A stretch of 45,397 nt of DNA, taken from positions 1 to 45,397 of the forward strand of contig LLCB01000400.1 of assembly GCA_001414345.1 (NCBI GenBank), written 5' to 3'. The notes below the pieces were generated by a model. That model made no database searches and was not told where the DNA came from. It saw nothing but the letters and a program-made list of their open reading frames with translations. Each line of letters opens with the position of its first letter. Positions within the stretch are counted from its first letter, which is position 1. A program made the position numbers and the translations under genes. This document shows positions 22,532 through 35,259 of the stretch, piece after piece. Source of the stretch: Hymenoscyphus infarciens (lineage: Eukaryota; Ascomycota; Leotiomycetes; Helotiales; Helotiaceae).

Positions 22532-23846
22532 ATGGAATATGTGTATCGTATTTTTGGCCAACCTACTGAGCGTAATGTCTCCGTCATCGTCACGGCCAGC
22601 GTGGTAACCACTGCACTCTACTTCAGTCCAGTGCGGTTGATCTTCCAAGACAAGCAAGATAAAATCATTAAAAGTCCAATGGTTACCCTCTTGCCAAGTC
22701 TTAGTACTTCGGAGATTGCTGCATTGCCATACCCTCCTGACGCATTACCCGGAGGCAGAAATGTCAACAGCCCGGTGAGTCCATGGCCCTCGCCTATTTT
22801 GCAAGTTTATCATGTTGATGCGAACTATTGAACAGTATGGAACGATTAGAGTCTACGAGTGGGGACCAGAGGATGGGCGCAAAGTCCTATTTATCCATGG
22901 TATGACAACTCCATGTCTAGCTCTGGCTGGTGTTGCCCATGGATTGGCGAACAATGGCTGTCGAGTCATGGTAATGGTATGTTACTCCCTAAATAATGCA
23001 TATTACACGCTGATAAACCTCAAGGACTTATGGGGAATAGGTTACAGTGACGCCCCTGGTGATATGGACCACGACGAACGTTTATACACCACGCAAATAC
23101 TTCTCGCAGTAACTTCATCGCCACTTCCTTGGACAGGAGGTCCATACCGTGGCTTCAGCATCATTGGCTACTCTATGGGAGGTGGAATTGCAGCTGTGTT
23201 TACCAGCTACTTTCCAAAAATGGTCAAGTCACTCGTTCTTCTTGCTCCTGGTGGCCTTATTAGACCTTCCCGCATGGAAGGCCGCACCAAGTCCGTATAT
23301 TCCGCCAAATTCATCCCAGAGAGTATTTTGCGATGGATCGTAAAATCAAGACTCGAAGCTCCCCCGATTAAGCCCGATGACACTATGAATCCCAATGATC
23401 GTGGAGAAGAAGAAGTTCCTGGTGGCGCAGAATTGTAAGTATAAAAACAGCATCAGATAATTTACCTCGCTAAGAGTTCATATAAAAGCTATTATCATGA
23501 TGCATCGCTCTCCCAAACTCGTACAGATGTGACTGTTAAGTCAGTCGTCGGATGGCAAGTCAAGGTCCATCAAGGATTTGTCAGATCCTTTATGTCTTCT
23601 ATGAGGTATGCACCACTTGAGGGTACGAATTCTGCGTGGAAGCAGCTTGGGCTACGTAGCGACAAGATTATGATAATTACCGGCAGCAAAGATTTTATCA
23701 TCGTCCGCGAAGAGCTTATGGAAGATGCGGATGAGGCTTTGGGTGCTGGTAAAATTGTGTGGAAGGAGGCTGAAGGTGCTCATGATTTCCCAATTACAAA
23801 TGCTGGTGAGGTCGTGAAGCATATTTGCGAGTTTTGGGGATGGTAA
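22532..23846 (+). CDS. Membrane-anchored alpha/beta hydrolase
   Basis: Join(22532..22774, 22836..22976, 23025..23434, 23489..23846), in phase, 383 residues. An N-terminal helix (about residues 15-35, VTASVVTTALYF) probably anchors it. The fold shows in order: strand and oxyanion region VLFIHGMTTP, DLWGIGYSDAP, nucleophile elbow GYSMGG (Ser is the presumed nucleophile), the acid in ITGSKDFIIV, and the His in EGAHDFPIT. The triad Ser-Asp-His is complete, so an esterase/lipase-like serine hydrolase is expected. The true substrate cannot be read from sequence. Intron 2 starts at GTATGT (22977); an alternative donor two codons earlier would remove VM. A start at 22352 would add about 60 residues of non-family sequence, so I prefer 22532. 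Confidence 0.85.
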
Positions 23847-26824
23847 TAAGACCAGCGTCAAGCTACTTTGAAATCGTTGCTGTTTTAGCCAGTTCATCAT
23901 ATACTTGAAGGCTTACCTGCATGCCTCAATTAAGATTTCTCGTTTTAGATATCTGAATGGAAACTAATTATGGAATGGGTCAATCATGATACTACTTAAG
24001 AGTGATAAGCAGCCCGACTATCGATTCAAGTATTTTTTTGTACTTATATATTCTTGGGAATCTTGGGGTTAATTACGATAGTTAAATAAACTTTATAAAC
24101 TTTATAAAGGTTAGATCTCCAAGACACTCCTTGCAAGTATAGATTTTAAAGTTTAAAGTCGCTATCCAAAAAGTATTTATACAATATAATTAATCAAGGA
24201 CACCTAGAATCATGGTTTCAAGTTTATAGTGTAAAGCACTTAACTAAATAATTCTTCTTTAATCTAGAACAAAGAGGTTAAGTAAACGAAGTTTAGGACT
24301 TATCACGAAATGTTTGTGAGCGTAGACAGATTTTGTCAATACTATACTCGGTGAATAAAGCGTACCAGTAATAACAATCATGGGTTGCCTATACAACAAT
24401 GAACCGCGATGGCAAAATTCCACACTCGACCGGAAGATTTCACAGTTGCGTAACGAAAAGTAATTTTGATTTTGCAAAAAGGCATGTTTGCAGGTTGGGG
24501 CAATGGACTTTTGGCAGAGATTCAGTATTCTCACTTTTCCTTCAGAATCAAGACAAAATGCTCATTCTTTCAGAGAATGCTGCGAAAGGCTCTCAAGAAG
24601 CAGAATAAACGCCACTATATTATACTCCACTGTGGTAAGAATACGCATGCTCTATCCTTTCTTATTGACGAGGTTTAGATATTTCCGGGCAATAAATAAG
24701 TCCCCTCATAGCTTTTTCTTTTAATTCTTTAGAAGTTTGGTCATGTTTTAATCTCAAGTGACCAAACCTAGCATTCAACCCAAGGAAATAAAAATTGGAA
24801 ATGCGTAAACCACTCTCAATCTTATCGAACAGTTAAGAGCCGCCCCGGAAGAGTCACGACGAAGTAGTCGTAGACTTTCGAAAGGAAAACTGCGAAAAAG
24901 AAGGGGAAGTGATGAGTAGAAGGCAAGTTTGGGCGATTCGAAAAGGGCTGTGTGGTTGCTAGATGTTACACCAACAAGATCGAATAACTCGAATCCTTCC
25001 TCAAACGTTAATATTGTTTTCCTAAATTGCCACACTTTTTAAGCAGGAATCATACTCACGTGACCAACTCCCCTCCGTTAACAATAGAACCTTCTCTTTT
25101 TCAGTCTCCACATTGCGTACACAAGTTTCGTTGCCAAACACCGCTCGCAAAAACACACCTCCCTCAGTGAGCCTCACTAAGAATTCGAAACCCTCCAAAA
25201 GACAAGTGCAATGTGATGGTGTGTGAGAACGTGGCGCATGTACCCACTTTACAAACATCTCAAAAGTTGAAACCAAACACTCGATTTCCTCCTGAAATGC
25301 CATGACGCCTTTCCCTTTTTAGCATCATTGAGAAATCCGCATACACGAGGGACGAGTCCTTTTAGTTTCTACCTTTGTTGGTGCGGTGTAAAACTTTTCG
25401 CCTCGAATTTTTGTATTATTTTGGGGGGTGAGAGTGACGTGCCTTCCAAAATAAACATAAGCTATCCCGCCACCAGCCCTGCATAAATTAAAATACCCAC
25501 CTTCTCCATTCCCCTCCATTCCCCTCCATTCCCCTCCATCCCCATCAAGAAAATTCTCCAAAAGTTCTCCAACTAGGTTGCCCGTGAGGCCGTTATCCAC
25601 AACCAAGCCGCACCTTCCTAAAGAATGATGCGATGCGAGACCAGGGTTATAATTTGCCATCGCAACATCAGACGAAAATTAGAATCCACCCACTTGAAAC
25701 ACGTTCGGCGAAGAAATAAGCTTAATTGAAACAAGCAGGCAAGGGTACGAGGGGTACACCCATGACTGTCTGAGCGTCGTCGGAAAGTGGAATAGCCGCT
25801 CGTGCATGAACCTACTCTTTGGCTTTGTTATGGACCCGAGGACGAAGTGTTGCCATGAAATTCTTTTTGTTTGTGGTTCTTGCGAAAGTGGGGTTGGGTG
25901 ATGCGAATTTTTGTGGAGTGAGGGGTGGACGAGAGGGGAGAGGGGAGAGGGAGGGAGGGAAGGAAGGAAGGAAAGAGAGAGGACAAGTTAAAGAATGAAT
26001 AAGTTAAGTAAAATAAGGTATAAAATCTAAGTATTAAAAGGTATCTTCACACGCACCACCACATTAGAAATTAATGTAAACAAAGTATTGGGGCAGACAG
26101 TTTTGATAAAGAAGTATAAGAATACGGAACTAAATGAAAAGGAAAGAAGAAAAAAACATGGAATTATATACATTCGGTAAAGACTCGAGATGCACCAGAG
26201 AGAAAAGGAAACAAGAAAGCAGAAGTTTGCAAATGAGTGTGTATCAAGGCAAACCAACAAGAAACAAATTGAGGAGAATATAAATTTTTTTTATCTTTAA
26301 AAGCATTGGAAGAAGAAGAAGAAGATGATGCAACGCTTGCGATGCTAATAAAGAAAAAAATCTAGTAAGTAAAATAAAAAAAAGGTTCTTCTTCGACCAT
26401 GTCTTTTTTCTCGTCCAGCTACACCAAATGAGTTATTCATCATCATCAGATTTCGAAACTTTGCGCCCTAATACATGACATATATAAATGTATGTATAAT
26501 AAAAGGGTTGTTTTAAAAGGTTCATCGAGCACCACTCCATCGGAGATGAGTGTCGGAAAGTGAATAGAAGAAGAAAAATAACAGACTCCCATCAACCGCC
26601 TCCCATAATTTCCTAGCATCCATCAGCCACCACCCCCATCATCTTTTTCTCTACTAAAAACACAAGTTGAAATCCCCCATCTAGAAAGAACCCAGAAAAA
26701 TTATTATTCTACACTCCCCTTCACACCCTCCTCGACGACGAGAAGGGAAAATGTAAGGGATTGAAGCTTTGTAGTATTTGTCGCGAAAGGTAAATGTGAT
26801 TTTTCGTTAAGAGGGTTCTCCCAT
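23847..26824. other. Three-kilobase gene-free region with simple repeats
   Basis: No supportable gene on either strand. The left half is AT-rich and structureless. Simple repeats occur: a 10-bp unit (ATTCCCCTCC) repeated at about 25505-25548, a purine tract of GAGGG/GGAA units at about 25919-25983, and GAAGAAGAAGAAGAAGATGATG near 26308-26329. The frame at 25325-25660 (minus) runs through the tandem unit and looks non-coding. The last few hundred bases are probably the 3' UTR of the Rds1-like gene. Confidence 0.55.
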
Positions 26825-27899
26825 CTATGAGACTTGCATAAGCATAGGACCGGCGATGGTGATCGCGTCGGTGAGACCAGTTGCTGGTGCAGCGCTGGCG
26901 AGGTTGACATATGTGAGACCAGCGAGGTTGTTTGGGACAGTGCATCCACCGTTGGCGAAGGGAGTGAAGGCAGTTCCACCTGGAAGACCTCCGTTGGTGA
27001 AAGCACACTGGGTGCCACCAGTTGCAGTGCTGGCCAAGTTGATCGTGGTTCCGGCAGCTGCTGGTGCGGTACCGTTTGCTGCTGGGCCAGCCATGGTCAA
27101 GGCTGGGAAAGGAGTAATGGCCAAGTTGGCACCTGTTGGGCAAGATTGAATGAAGCCAGCGGCGAGGGTGAAAACATTTCGGATACCGAGAGGGGTGTCG
27201 AACGCAGATGGAATGGCAGCAGCCTTTGAGGCGACTCTGATGAAGGTTTGATGGCGGGACTCGACGGTAGCGATTTGAGCTGCGACACCGAGAATCGCTG
27301 AGGAGTTGACAAGAGGAGCTGCACCAAGATATCTGAATTGATTGTTAGTGTTGTTGATGAGAGATGTAGAAGTGATCACTTACGCAGAAACACCGACGTT
27401 CTCCAAGATGCTTGCGGTGGCAACCATACCGGCAGCATCAGTGAAACCAAATTTGTACTGGCAAACAGGTACTGGCTGGGTTCCCATAGCACTGATGGCA
27501 CTGTTCAAGGTGGTAACGTGGGTAGCCTCAGTTCCTCCAATCGACTTCAAGTTGACAATATCAGCTGGCTGAAGACCGAGAGCTGCGAATTTGTCGTCCG
27601 AGAACATGGCGAAGCCTTGTTGGTAGAAAGCAGTCTCGAGATTTTCTAATGTCAAAGCACTGTGAATTGATTGTTAGTTATGATCTATTGCCCTTGTATT
27701 GATGGATGGCCACATACAATTGAAGAACATCAACATCTGTTAATCCATCTGGTAATCCTGTGGCCGGGTTCTGTCTTCGCTGGACGGCATCGTATCTTTT
27801 GAGGGCCCTCTCGCTGAGTTTTGGCTGTGCTGGGAGAGCAGTTGTGACGGCCACCATTCCAACGACCACCGCACCCAAAAGTTGTCTTAAACTAGGCAT
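26825..27899 (-). CDS. Secreted ferritin-like protein of the Rds1 stress-response family
   Basis: Complement(join(26825..27332, 27384..27659, 27718..27899)), in phase, 321 residues. The first 20 residues (LLGAVVVGMVAVTTALPA) form a signal peptide, followed by a KR-type cleavage context (LKRYDAVQRR). The body is a Ferritin_2-type helical bundle: LTLENLETAFYQQGFAMF, then a helix with GGTEATHVTTL, a helix with GMVATASILENVG, and AAQIATVESRHQTFIR. The Glu and His residues (ETAFY, EATH, ESRHQ) sit where ferritin-like di-metal ligands would be. The C-terminal half is rich in Ala, Thr, Gly and Pro, with Cys in CPTG, CAFT and CTVP, suiting a secreted or wall-associated protein. S. pombe rds1 responds to adenine, ammonium and stress. 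The biochemical role of the family is not established. Confidence 0.9.
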
Positions 27900-29152
27900 C
27901 TTGAAATAAATATCGTATCGTATCGAGGAGGTGAGTTATGGAAGTTGTTGTGAAAGAATCGAAAGTGTAATATGTATCGACAAGACCAGCCTGAGCTATT
28001 ACCACTAATGATGATGATGATTAAAAAGGTATATTAATAATGTTGAAGAGCTGACAAAGGAATGAGAGCAATTGAGTTCTTGGAAAGCAAACCAGCGCTT
28101 CAATGGGTATAATTAAGAAGGTCAACGCAAAGAATGTTGGTGCAGGAATCAAACATCTGGGACTTGGGCTTATTAAAGACAAAGCACGGTAGGAGGATTT
28201 GAGGTCTTGGCAGTTCACGGGACGAAGCTTGACCGATGAGGAATTGGGCCGGCATCTTCTGCAGAAAAGACAGGGGATCGAGGGAGCCGAGCAAGGGCTC
28301 TTGGAACTCGCTAACTGGGGGGGGGGGGCGAGGGAGACACGAGGAGGAGGGGCTTTCTGAGGGGCTCGAAATGCTTGGCTAGGAAAGCCTCCCATCCGAA
28401 GACTGGAGCGGGCAAAGGACAGCAGAGAGTGGACAAGCCCGCCACAGTGGTGATTTGAAGTGATTTGAAATTGGTTCAGTGGTGGTGCTCAGAGTTTGCT
28501 TCAACCCAGATTACACTTGCAACATGTATGTACCTCTGTAGGGTTGATCATTGCAGTATGCATCAATCAAGCTCCCTTCAAGAGGCCTAATGCACCACCC
28601 AATGTCCATAATCGAGACCTCATCTCTCGATCATGGGTAAACATCTTCAACTTTCAGGTTGATGTTTCTATCGGGTATTGGTGTATTGGATTGGTGATAA
28701 CGGCTTAGCGTTCACCGAAGAGCCTTGAACCCGCTCTAGATCTATCCACTCTATCCGTTTACCCAGGTATGGAGACTCAAGCCTGTGGGGAATCAGCACA
28801 TCTTCTCATCACCTCGACTCGAAGATCTCAACCACCATCTTCATCCATCTCCGGCTAGTAACGCCCTCGCTCCCCGCAAGCCAACCCCCGTTTTGGTCAA
28901 CTAACGGCAAACGACCTCCCACAAAAAGGCCCCGATTGGAAGAAACGAGCTAAGTAGAAAACAAGACCAAAACAAAACTTTATGCAGTGGAGCTTCCATT
29001 GACAGGTCAGGTCTTCCGCACGCTCTCTCTGAAGCCAAACCGGACCACGCAAAGAGCCGCGAGTTGTCGTGACCGCGCCATGTTGCAAATTACAGAAAGG
29101 CAGAACCTGGGAGCACAAGCGCACACACAAAAGGGTCCTCACAATAGACCCC

Positions 29153-29391
29153 CTCTACGGGGACGGATGGAGAGGCGGATTTTGGTCCAGCCTAGCGCCT
29201 GCTACCTTACAACTTCTCAAGTTCTAGAATAAAATCGCAGAAATAAAACAGAAAATTAAGAAAGCCCATCAGATACTAATTAACTCTAACCTCAAAGCTT
29301 CTAGCTTTTCTAGTCCTAGTCGTGGTTTTATTCAAGTTTTACGACCGTAACTCTAGTACCAAAATCCGCCTCTCCATCCGTCCCCGTAGAG
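29153..29391. repeat. Perfect 34-bp inverted repeat with 171-bp spacer
   Basis: Positions 29153-29186 and 29358-29391 are exact reverse complements. The left arm starts CTCTACGGGGACGG and the right arm ends CCGTCCCCGTAGAG. Inside the spacer a looser pairing continues (AATAAAATC with GGTTTTATT), while pairing stops abruptly outside the arms. It could be a small non-autonomous inverted-repeat transposon remnant or a hairpin-forming transcribed element. No target-site duplication is clear. Confidence 0.8.
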
Positions 29392-29951
29392 ACCCCCAAG
29401 CGCCCCCTGCTGTGGTACTGCATGACGCTGTGGGACGGCTCTCGGGTCTGCGCTTGGCCATCAGGGGTCTCGCGTTTGAAACTGGTATCAGAATAAGGGA
29501 GCGAAGGGGGGCAAAACCACCTTCGCCTGAGGATCCGCGACAACACCACTGGCGATTTTAGAAGATGTCTACCCTTCCCTTCTGCAATCTGCACCCGTCG
29601 TCGGTACCTCGCCCACTGAAAATCCGAGTCTCTCCCACTCAACCACCACGGCAAAGGACAACGTGTGCATACCTCACGGAAGTTTGCCCAGCCGTTGCCA
29701 AGGCACTTGTTGTCGCATCGACAACTCCAACTTCCGGTTGATGCCATTCAAGGATCCGCTCCCCGATGCTCGTAAATCCATCCTCATCCATGAACGGCCG
29801 TTAGCCACCGTTTACCCGTGCCATCTAATAGAGTCAAAGATCCTCGCCTGCTTGAATTAAGGACACCCATATAACCGGCCATCGCTCGCAACAAATGCTT
29901 TGCTTCGTTCCGCGTATAGTTCCCTAGATGACAGTAGAAGGGCAAGTTTGG

Positions 29952-30025
29952 ATCAGAGTCCACAGATCCGAGTTCACAGATCCGAGTTCACAGATCAGAG
30001 TCCACAGATCCGAGTTCACAGATCC
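29952..30025 (+). repeat. 14-bp tandem repeat (AGATCCGAGTTCAC)
   Basis: About five contiguous copies of a 14-bp unit, some as AGATCAGAGTCCAC. The variants alternate, suggesting expansion of a composite unit. The unit is not a multiple of three, so a conserved coding repeat is unlikely. Confidence 0.85.
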
Positions 30026-30809
30026 AACTTGATAGATTCCGAGTTCAGACACATGTCAGAACCGTCGGATGCACGTCAACAACAGGCAGAAAGCAAACTC
30101 GGGCAAGTCACACATGCCCAGAAGCTTCATAGTTGTTGTTCAGAGAGCTGGCTTGCCACGTACTCAAGAGCCACAGAACCTTAAGATCCCCCGCCACCCA
30201 AGACTTCACTTGAAAAGAGCATTGTGCTGAACCCTGACTTGAGCCGCAAGTGAAAGAAAAAAGACTTGTCATTTAAGTACAGAAAAAGCTTCGCTCGAAC
30301 CCGAATCTAGACCGCATTCTAAAAAAAGACTTGGATTACCGCGACAGAAACAATTCCAAACCCACAATTCAGGTTAGTCTGCAACCAAGTCTATGAAAAT
30401 CTGCATACAAGACACCATCATCATAAACCTTGTGCAATATATGATTCCGCTAAACTATAGAGCAGTCGCTTAAGCAAAGCGAAATAAACTGCGTAACCCT
30501 TGAGATATGCTGAGTAGTTCACCTAATCCGTGTACCCGAATCCTATCGGTTCTCATCAATGATCCTTCAAGTATCGACTTTTCCTCCAACGTCATGCTTG
30601 CTATGATGACTATTTCAACAATTTCAAAAGAAAAATTACTTTTATCAGTACACACGCACGAGTTCACGCGAGACCACCATTGGTAGACCAGGCGAACGAA
30701 CCTGTTTCCACAAATGGTATGTAGCATCCTTAGCACTCCCGCTGCCGTGAAGATCATCAATGCACTCCCGATAAGCATTAAAACATGCCTGCAGGCTGCG
30801 AGTTGACCC

Positions 30810-33800
30810 TTACAAAGCATAAGGATTGAGACAACGGATCGTGAGACAACTATGATTGGTTAGCAGGGGACATTGTAACATGGGCCAATCAACTTACGGG
30901 GGGCTTTTGGTGAGATCCGTCTTCAAGATCACTGGGACACGGGTCATCTCCTTGACATCCTGAATATATTCTCCATTCTCCTCTCGGAGGGTGAACAACT
31001 TGAGATATCTTTCCTTGGCACTAAGCTTTGCCTCAGCAGGCTCAGCAACATGCACCTTGGAATCGGAGCGAGTGCGATGAAGATGGCCAGCGCCAGCTGT
31101 GAGAGAGTTCTTTGTTGGGGAAGGCGGGACACTTTGGGTTGGACGCTCAGCAAGGGAGACACCGGCGAGACTATCAGCCACATCAGAGGCGTCATCCTCA
31201 TCATCGAACAGCGCATCCACATCATCTGTCGAGATGGTACCAGTCTCCATTTGTTTGCGTTGAGCTTCCTCATGTTCCTTCTTAGCACGCTCGGCAACAG
31301 CAGCTTGTTTTGCGGCGGCGGCGGCATTAGTGGTTCGCTGCGAAAGACCTGGTCGTGGGCGCTCATCTTCAGGGACGTAGGCTGATGATGGTACACCCTT
31401 CTCCCAGTAGAGCTCCAAAACTCGGTCGTTCTTTCGGAACTCGGCTTTCTTCAGTGGCAATTGATCACAGTGCACACGCTTCTCGAAGCCATACTCTGGA
31501 ATGAGAACATCAAAAGCAGAGTCGTACACACAGATGACGACACCCTCACTAATGAGCTCACCACCAACCTCCTCGCGCTTTCTGTCCATGATTCGGCAGG
31601 ATTCAATGTGCACACTTTGCTCTTGGGCATTTTGAGACGAGTCTTTCTTGGTATTGCAAGATTCAGTAGTTTTAACCAAAGTTTCGATATCCTCGTTGTA
31701 TTCAATCTTGCCCTCGGAGAGAACAGCTTCAAGTTGGCGATGAACGACAAGATCCGCGTAGCGACGGGATGGGTTGGTGAAATGAGTATACACTGGAAGG
31801 TTCAAGGCGTAATGTGGGTGGAGGTGTGCAGGAGTTTTACCAGCAATGTAGTACTTGGCTCGATGCATAGTCTTGACAAGGAGAGTTTCCATTCCCTTTC
31901 GGAGATTGGTGTCGTCAACCTTGAACAAGCTGTTTTGAAGCGATCCACTGCTGGTTGTATCCATTTCGTAGCCAATTTTGTTCATTCGATCGGCAAAGGT
32001 TTGGAGTCTTCGTGGGTTGGGAGGACCTTGACGACGGAGCAATGCCTTTTCTGGCAAGCCCTTGGCAATCTTTTGTGCAACATAGGTGTTGGCTTTGTGG
32101 AGCAACTCCTCAATCAACTCATGGGATGGAGTAGAGTCGAAAATGTTCTGTTCAACCGGAACGTTCTCATCATCCAATTGGTAAATGAGTCGCAGAGGTG
32201 CGATTGTCTCGCCATCAGTTCCAAGACGCTGCTCACGGAATTTTTGTGCAACGACCTAAACAGGTCAGTATGGATATTAGCGAAATCACGAGAGAAATTG
32301 ACTTACGTGGAGAATCTGAATATCTTTAATCTCGGCGCCCTCAAGTTTAGCTTCAGAATGACCTGAAAGGACAGCATCGACATCCTTGTAGGTCAACTTT
32401 CCACCACTCTTGATGATTGACTTTCCAATCCATGTGTGCTCTTCAGCAACAACGCCGGTGCGGGAGTCGACCTTAAAAACAACACTGACAGTAAGTCGCT
32501 CTTCACCCGGGGTTAGTGAGCAAACTTCTGAAGCAATCTTTGGTGGAAGCATAGCGCAAGATCTGTTCATAAGATACACGGCCGTGCCTCGCTTCTTGGC
32601 CTCGCGGTCAACCAGAGAGTTGGCCTTGATAAAGTGAGCAAAATCAGCAATGTGAATACCAATCTCAATCTTGCCATCAACATCATGCTTGACGTGGATA
32701 GCATCATCCAACTCATTAGCTCCGTTAGGATCGATAGTAAAGGTTTTCTCGTTACGGAAATCTCGGCGAGCACTGATGGCCGCCTCATCTTCCTTGGCAA
32801 TGGACCAGTCTTCAAGATTGACACTACGAGTGACAGCATCAGAAAATTCATCCGAAGCAAAGTTGTTGTCTCTTAGCAAAGCGTCCGTCTCGACCTTGAG
32901 CTCACCCATCTTTCCGAGTTGCTCAACAAGAGTACCGAAAGGATGCAAGGAAGTAATTGGCCATCTCTTGATACATGCAACGAAAATTCGGTCAGCGTAG
33001 TCCATATGCTTCTCAACAAAGTCGCGAGGAGCCTGCTCTGTCGGGATTGCAATTAATGGCACTCTAAATCGATGGTTAGTTGAGATTTAAGTTGCATGGA
33101 GAGGAGGGAACCAGTACCTTTTGTCTGTGGGCTTGAACCAGACAATCTTGGGCTTATCCTGTTGCCGTTGCTCATGCTGACGTCCGTTTCCTCCATCTCT
33201 GGCCTGTCGTTCAGCCTCTTGCTTTTCCTTGGTGGCTTGGCTACTTGGGCGAAGCAAGCCAAGAGTACCGGAAAACATTTGACCAGCGACACGCTCAATG
33301 ACTGCAACAATGTGACCAGCGTAAAGAGGCTTCTGTTCATCGTTGACTTCTTCCTCTTCCACCAGAAGAAGACTCTGGCCTTCAACCTCAACATCATCAT
33401 TCTTCTTTTGAGTTGGTCGTTGTCTCAAACTTCCACGTCTGCGCATACCACCACCCTCGGTAGCGGCTGGTTTATCACCATTGGTGGAATTATCCCGATG
33501 AGAAGTATCGTTTCCGTTGGACGAACCACCTCTGGTATCAGTGACATCTTTGCGCTTCTTCTTCTCTTCTTTCTCGCGCTTCTGACCCCAAACTTCATCG
33601 ACGTCGAGCAATTCAACAGCGACAAGATCTCCCTCGAGAGCCCGATTTCTATCCTTGCTACCGCAAATGAAGATATCAGCATCAAGAAGTCCATCCTGGG
33701 TAGAGACATAAGCATCACTTCTGTTCTTTTTATTGACACGGAGAATACCAGATACAAGTTGGCCGTCACCAAGGAGGGCAGGGAGGGTAGCTTGTGGCAG

Positions 33801-35259
33801 GTATGGGGTGAACAGTGTCTTACGCTGCTGTTGTTGTTGCTGGTTGGAAAGTTGTGGGGCATGTTGACCTGGAAGTCCATGTCCGTTCATTTGAGCTGCT
33901 TGGAGAGCTTGCAATTGGTTCATCTGAAGAGGGTTCAATTGTTGTCCGGGGTATAGAGGTTGTTGGACTAAAGCCATTTGACCTTGTGGTAATTGAACAA
34001 GTTGAGGTTGTTGGCCATATTGTTGAAACTGACCAATGTTATTGACAGACTGGTTCATGGAGCCACGGGTACGGTGTCCTGGTTGAAATCCACCTTGTGG
34101 CTGTTGCTGCTGGCCTTGGAAATTTCCCATGGCAGCTTGAGGATCCTGTGGACCTTGAGCTCCAGCTGGTTGGTTTCTCCAGTTACCTTCAAAGTTCCGG
34201 GAAGAGTTACGTGCATGGCCGACAGAGCCACCACCACGTTGTTGCTTTTGGAAATCATTACCCTGTCCGCTCGCGCCAGCGTCTGCGGTTGCCTGCATTG
34301 GAGGGAATTGGAAGGACCCGCCCCCTCGAATGGCACCACCACCGCGCGCTGCGCCAACTGCCATACTTTGACTTCTACCATGAGCTCCTCTACCACCACG
34401 CGCACTTGGACCTGGTGCAAGATGGTTTCCTGTGGTTTGGCTCAAACCACTCTTGTCCTCTCCAGCTGGACTGTCGGTTCCTTCGCCGCTTGTTGGAGTG
34501 GCGCCGCCAGCTCCAGGAATTGGGAATTGAAATCCAGATGTGGTTCGCTTCTGTTGAGCAAGCTCTGCCGCCTTCTTAGCTTCGGGTAAAGCCAATGAAT
34601 GACGACGTTGATGACCACCACCTGGAGGCGCGCCCCCACGTCCTCCACGAGTGGCATTATTTTCTCTGTTTTGTCCTCCAAACTCTCCAAAACCTGTTCC
34701 CGCTGCGCCAGAAGAGGGAGCAGGTGGCGGGCCCATACCCATGTTTGGAAGAGCCGATTGATTACGGCGATGTGATAACGGTTGTGTAGGAGCACCCATT
34801 GGGGCATTCATTTGCTGCTGTTGTTGCATCTGATTTTGGAACTGGTAGCCTTGTTGGGGAGACATGTTCTGCATCTGGGGTTGAAGCGGGTTGTATCCGG
34901 GAGCGAGATGCTGCGATGGAGGGATCATCCCCATGTTGACATACTGCTGGTGGGTAGCTTGGATTTGCTGCTGTTGTTGCTGAAGCAATTCAATTTGCTG
35001 CTGTATAGCCAGCTGCTCCACTATACATTCTCATCGTTAGCATTGGAGTCCATGGTTTGTTGTTTTGGCTGATGACGATAGGCAGATAAAAATGTCTCAA
35101 TGGTGTCCACTTACTACCAGGCGAAGAGAACATGCTCATAAGCGGCGTAAGTTCAGAGGGACTTCTTCTATGGGCGATATGGAGTCGTCGACCGGTTGGA
35201 CCTGGCACACCACCTTGCGGTGGCGGCGGTTGTTGTTGTGGGTTTTGTTGGTGCTCCAT
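30810..35259 (-). CDS. SSD1: Ssd1-type RNA-binding translational regulator (RNase II/RNB fold, inactive)
   Basis: Complement(join(30810..30849, 30898..32255, 32307..33063, 33118..35020, 35115..35259)), in phase, 1400 residues. Ssd1 binds mRNAs for cell wall and growth proteins, represses their translation and is controlled by the NDR kinase Cbk1/Cot1. Residues 1-430 are Gln/Gly/Pro-rich and probably disordered (IELLQQQQQQ and similar), with basic HRR-S phrases (HRRNQS, HQRRHS) resembling Cbk1 HxRxxS/T target sites. Cold-shock-like domains follow (TLPALLGDGQLVSGILRV), then the RNB domain from about 780. Active RNase II/R enzymes have a DxxxxxDxDD cluster; here it reads DPNGANELDD (794-803), with E800 in place of the second Asp, in line with the reported lack of nuclease activity in Ssd1. 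The C-terminal exon encodes only about 13 residues (CLTIRCLNPYAL), joined by a canonical GTAAGT intron; without it the protein would stop at KSPP. It is divergent from GLE1. Confidence 0.95.

Larger units (their letters stand above)
27900..30809. other. Long intergenic region with repeats and a 12-G run
   Basis: About 2.9 kb without a supportable gene. The first part is the Rds1-like promoter; a run of 12 G lies at 28317-28328 and could be a sequencing-sensitive site. A perfect 34-bp inverted repeat lies at 29153-29186 and 29358-29391, and a 14-bp tandem array at about 29952-30025. Open frames across these elements have repeat composition. The part near 30400-30809 is downstream of SSD1 and probably includes its 3' UTR. 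Confidence 0.55.

Noticed and set aside
25325..25660. 111-codon minus-strand frame
   Set aside because: Part of it is the translation of a 10-bp tandem repeat; no promoter or family signature.
29955..30025. Possible CRISPR-like array
   Set aside because: Units are contiguous 14-mers without spacers, and the genome is fungal.
30470..30820. 116-codon frame on the minus strand with hydrophobic stretches
   Set aside because: It lies downstream of, and slightly overlaps, the SSD1 last exon in its likely 3' UTR and matches no family I know.
31461..32366. 301-codon plus-strand frame inside SSD1
   Set aside because: Antisense to conserved RNB-region codons and spans a well-supported SSD1 intron.
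33096..33956. 286-codon plus-strand frame inside SSD1
   Set aside because: Antisense shadow of the conserved SSD1 coding sequence, caused by its codon composition.
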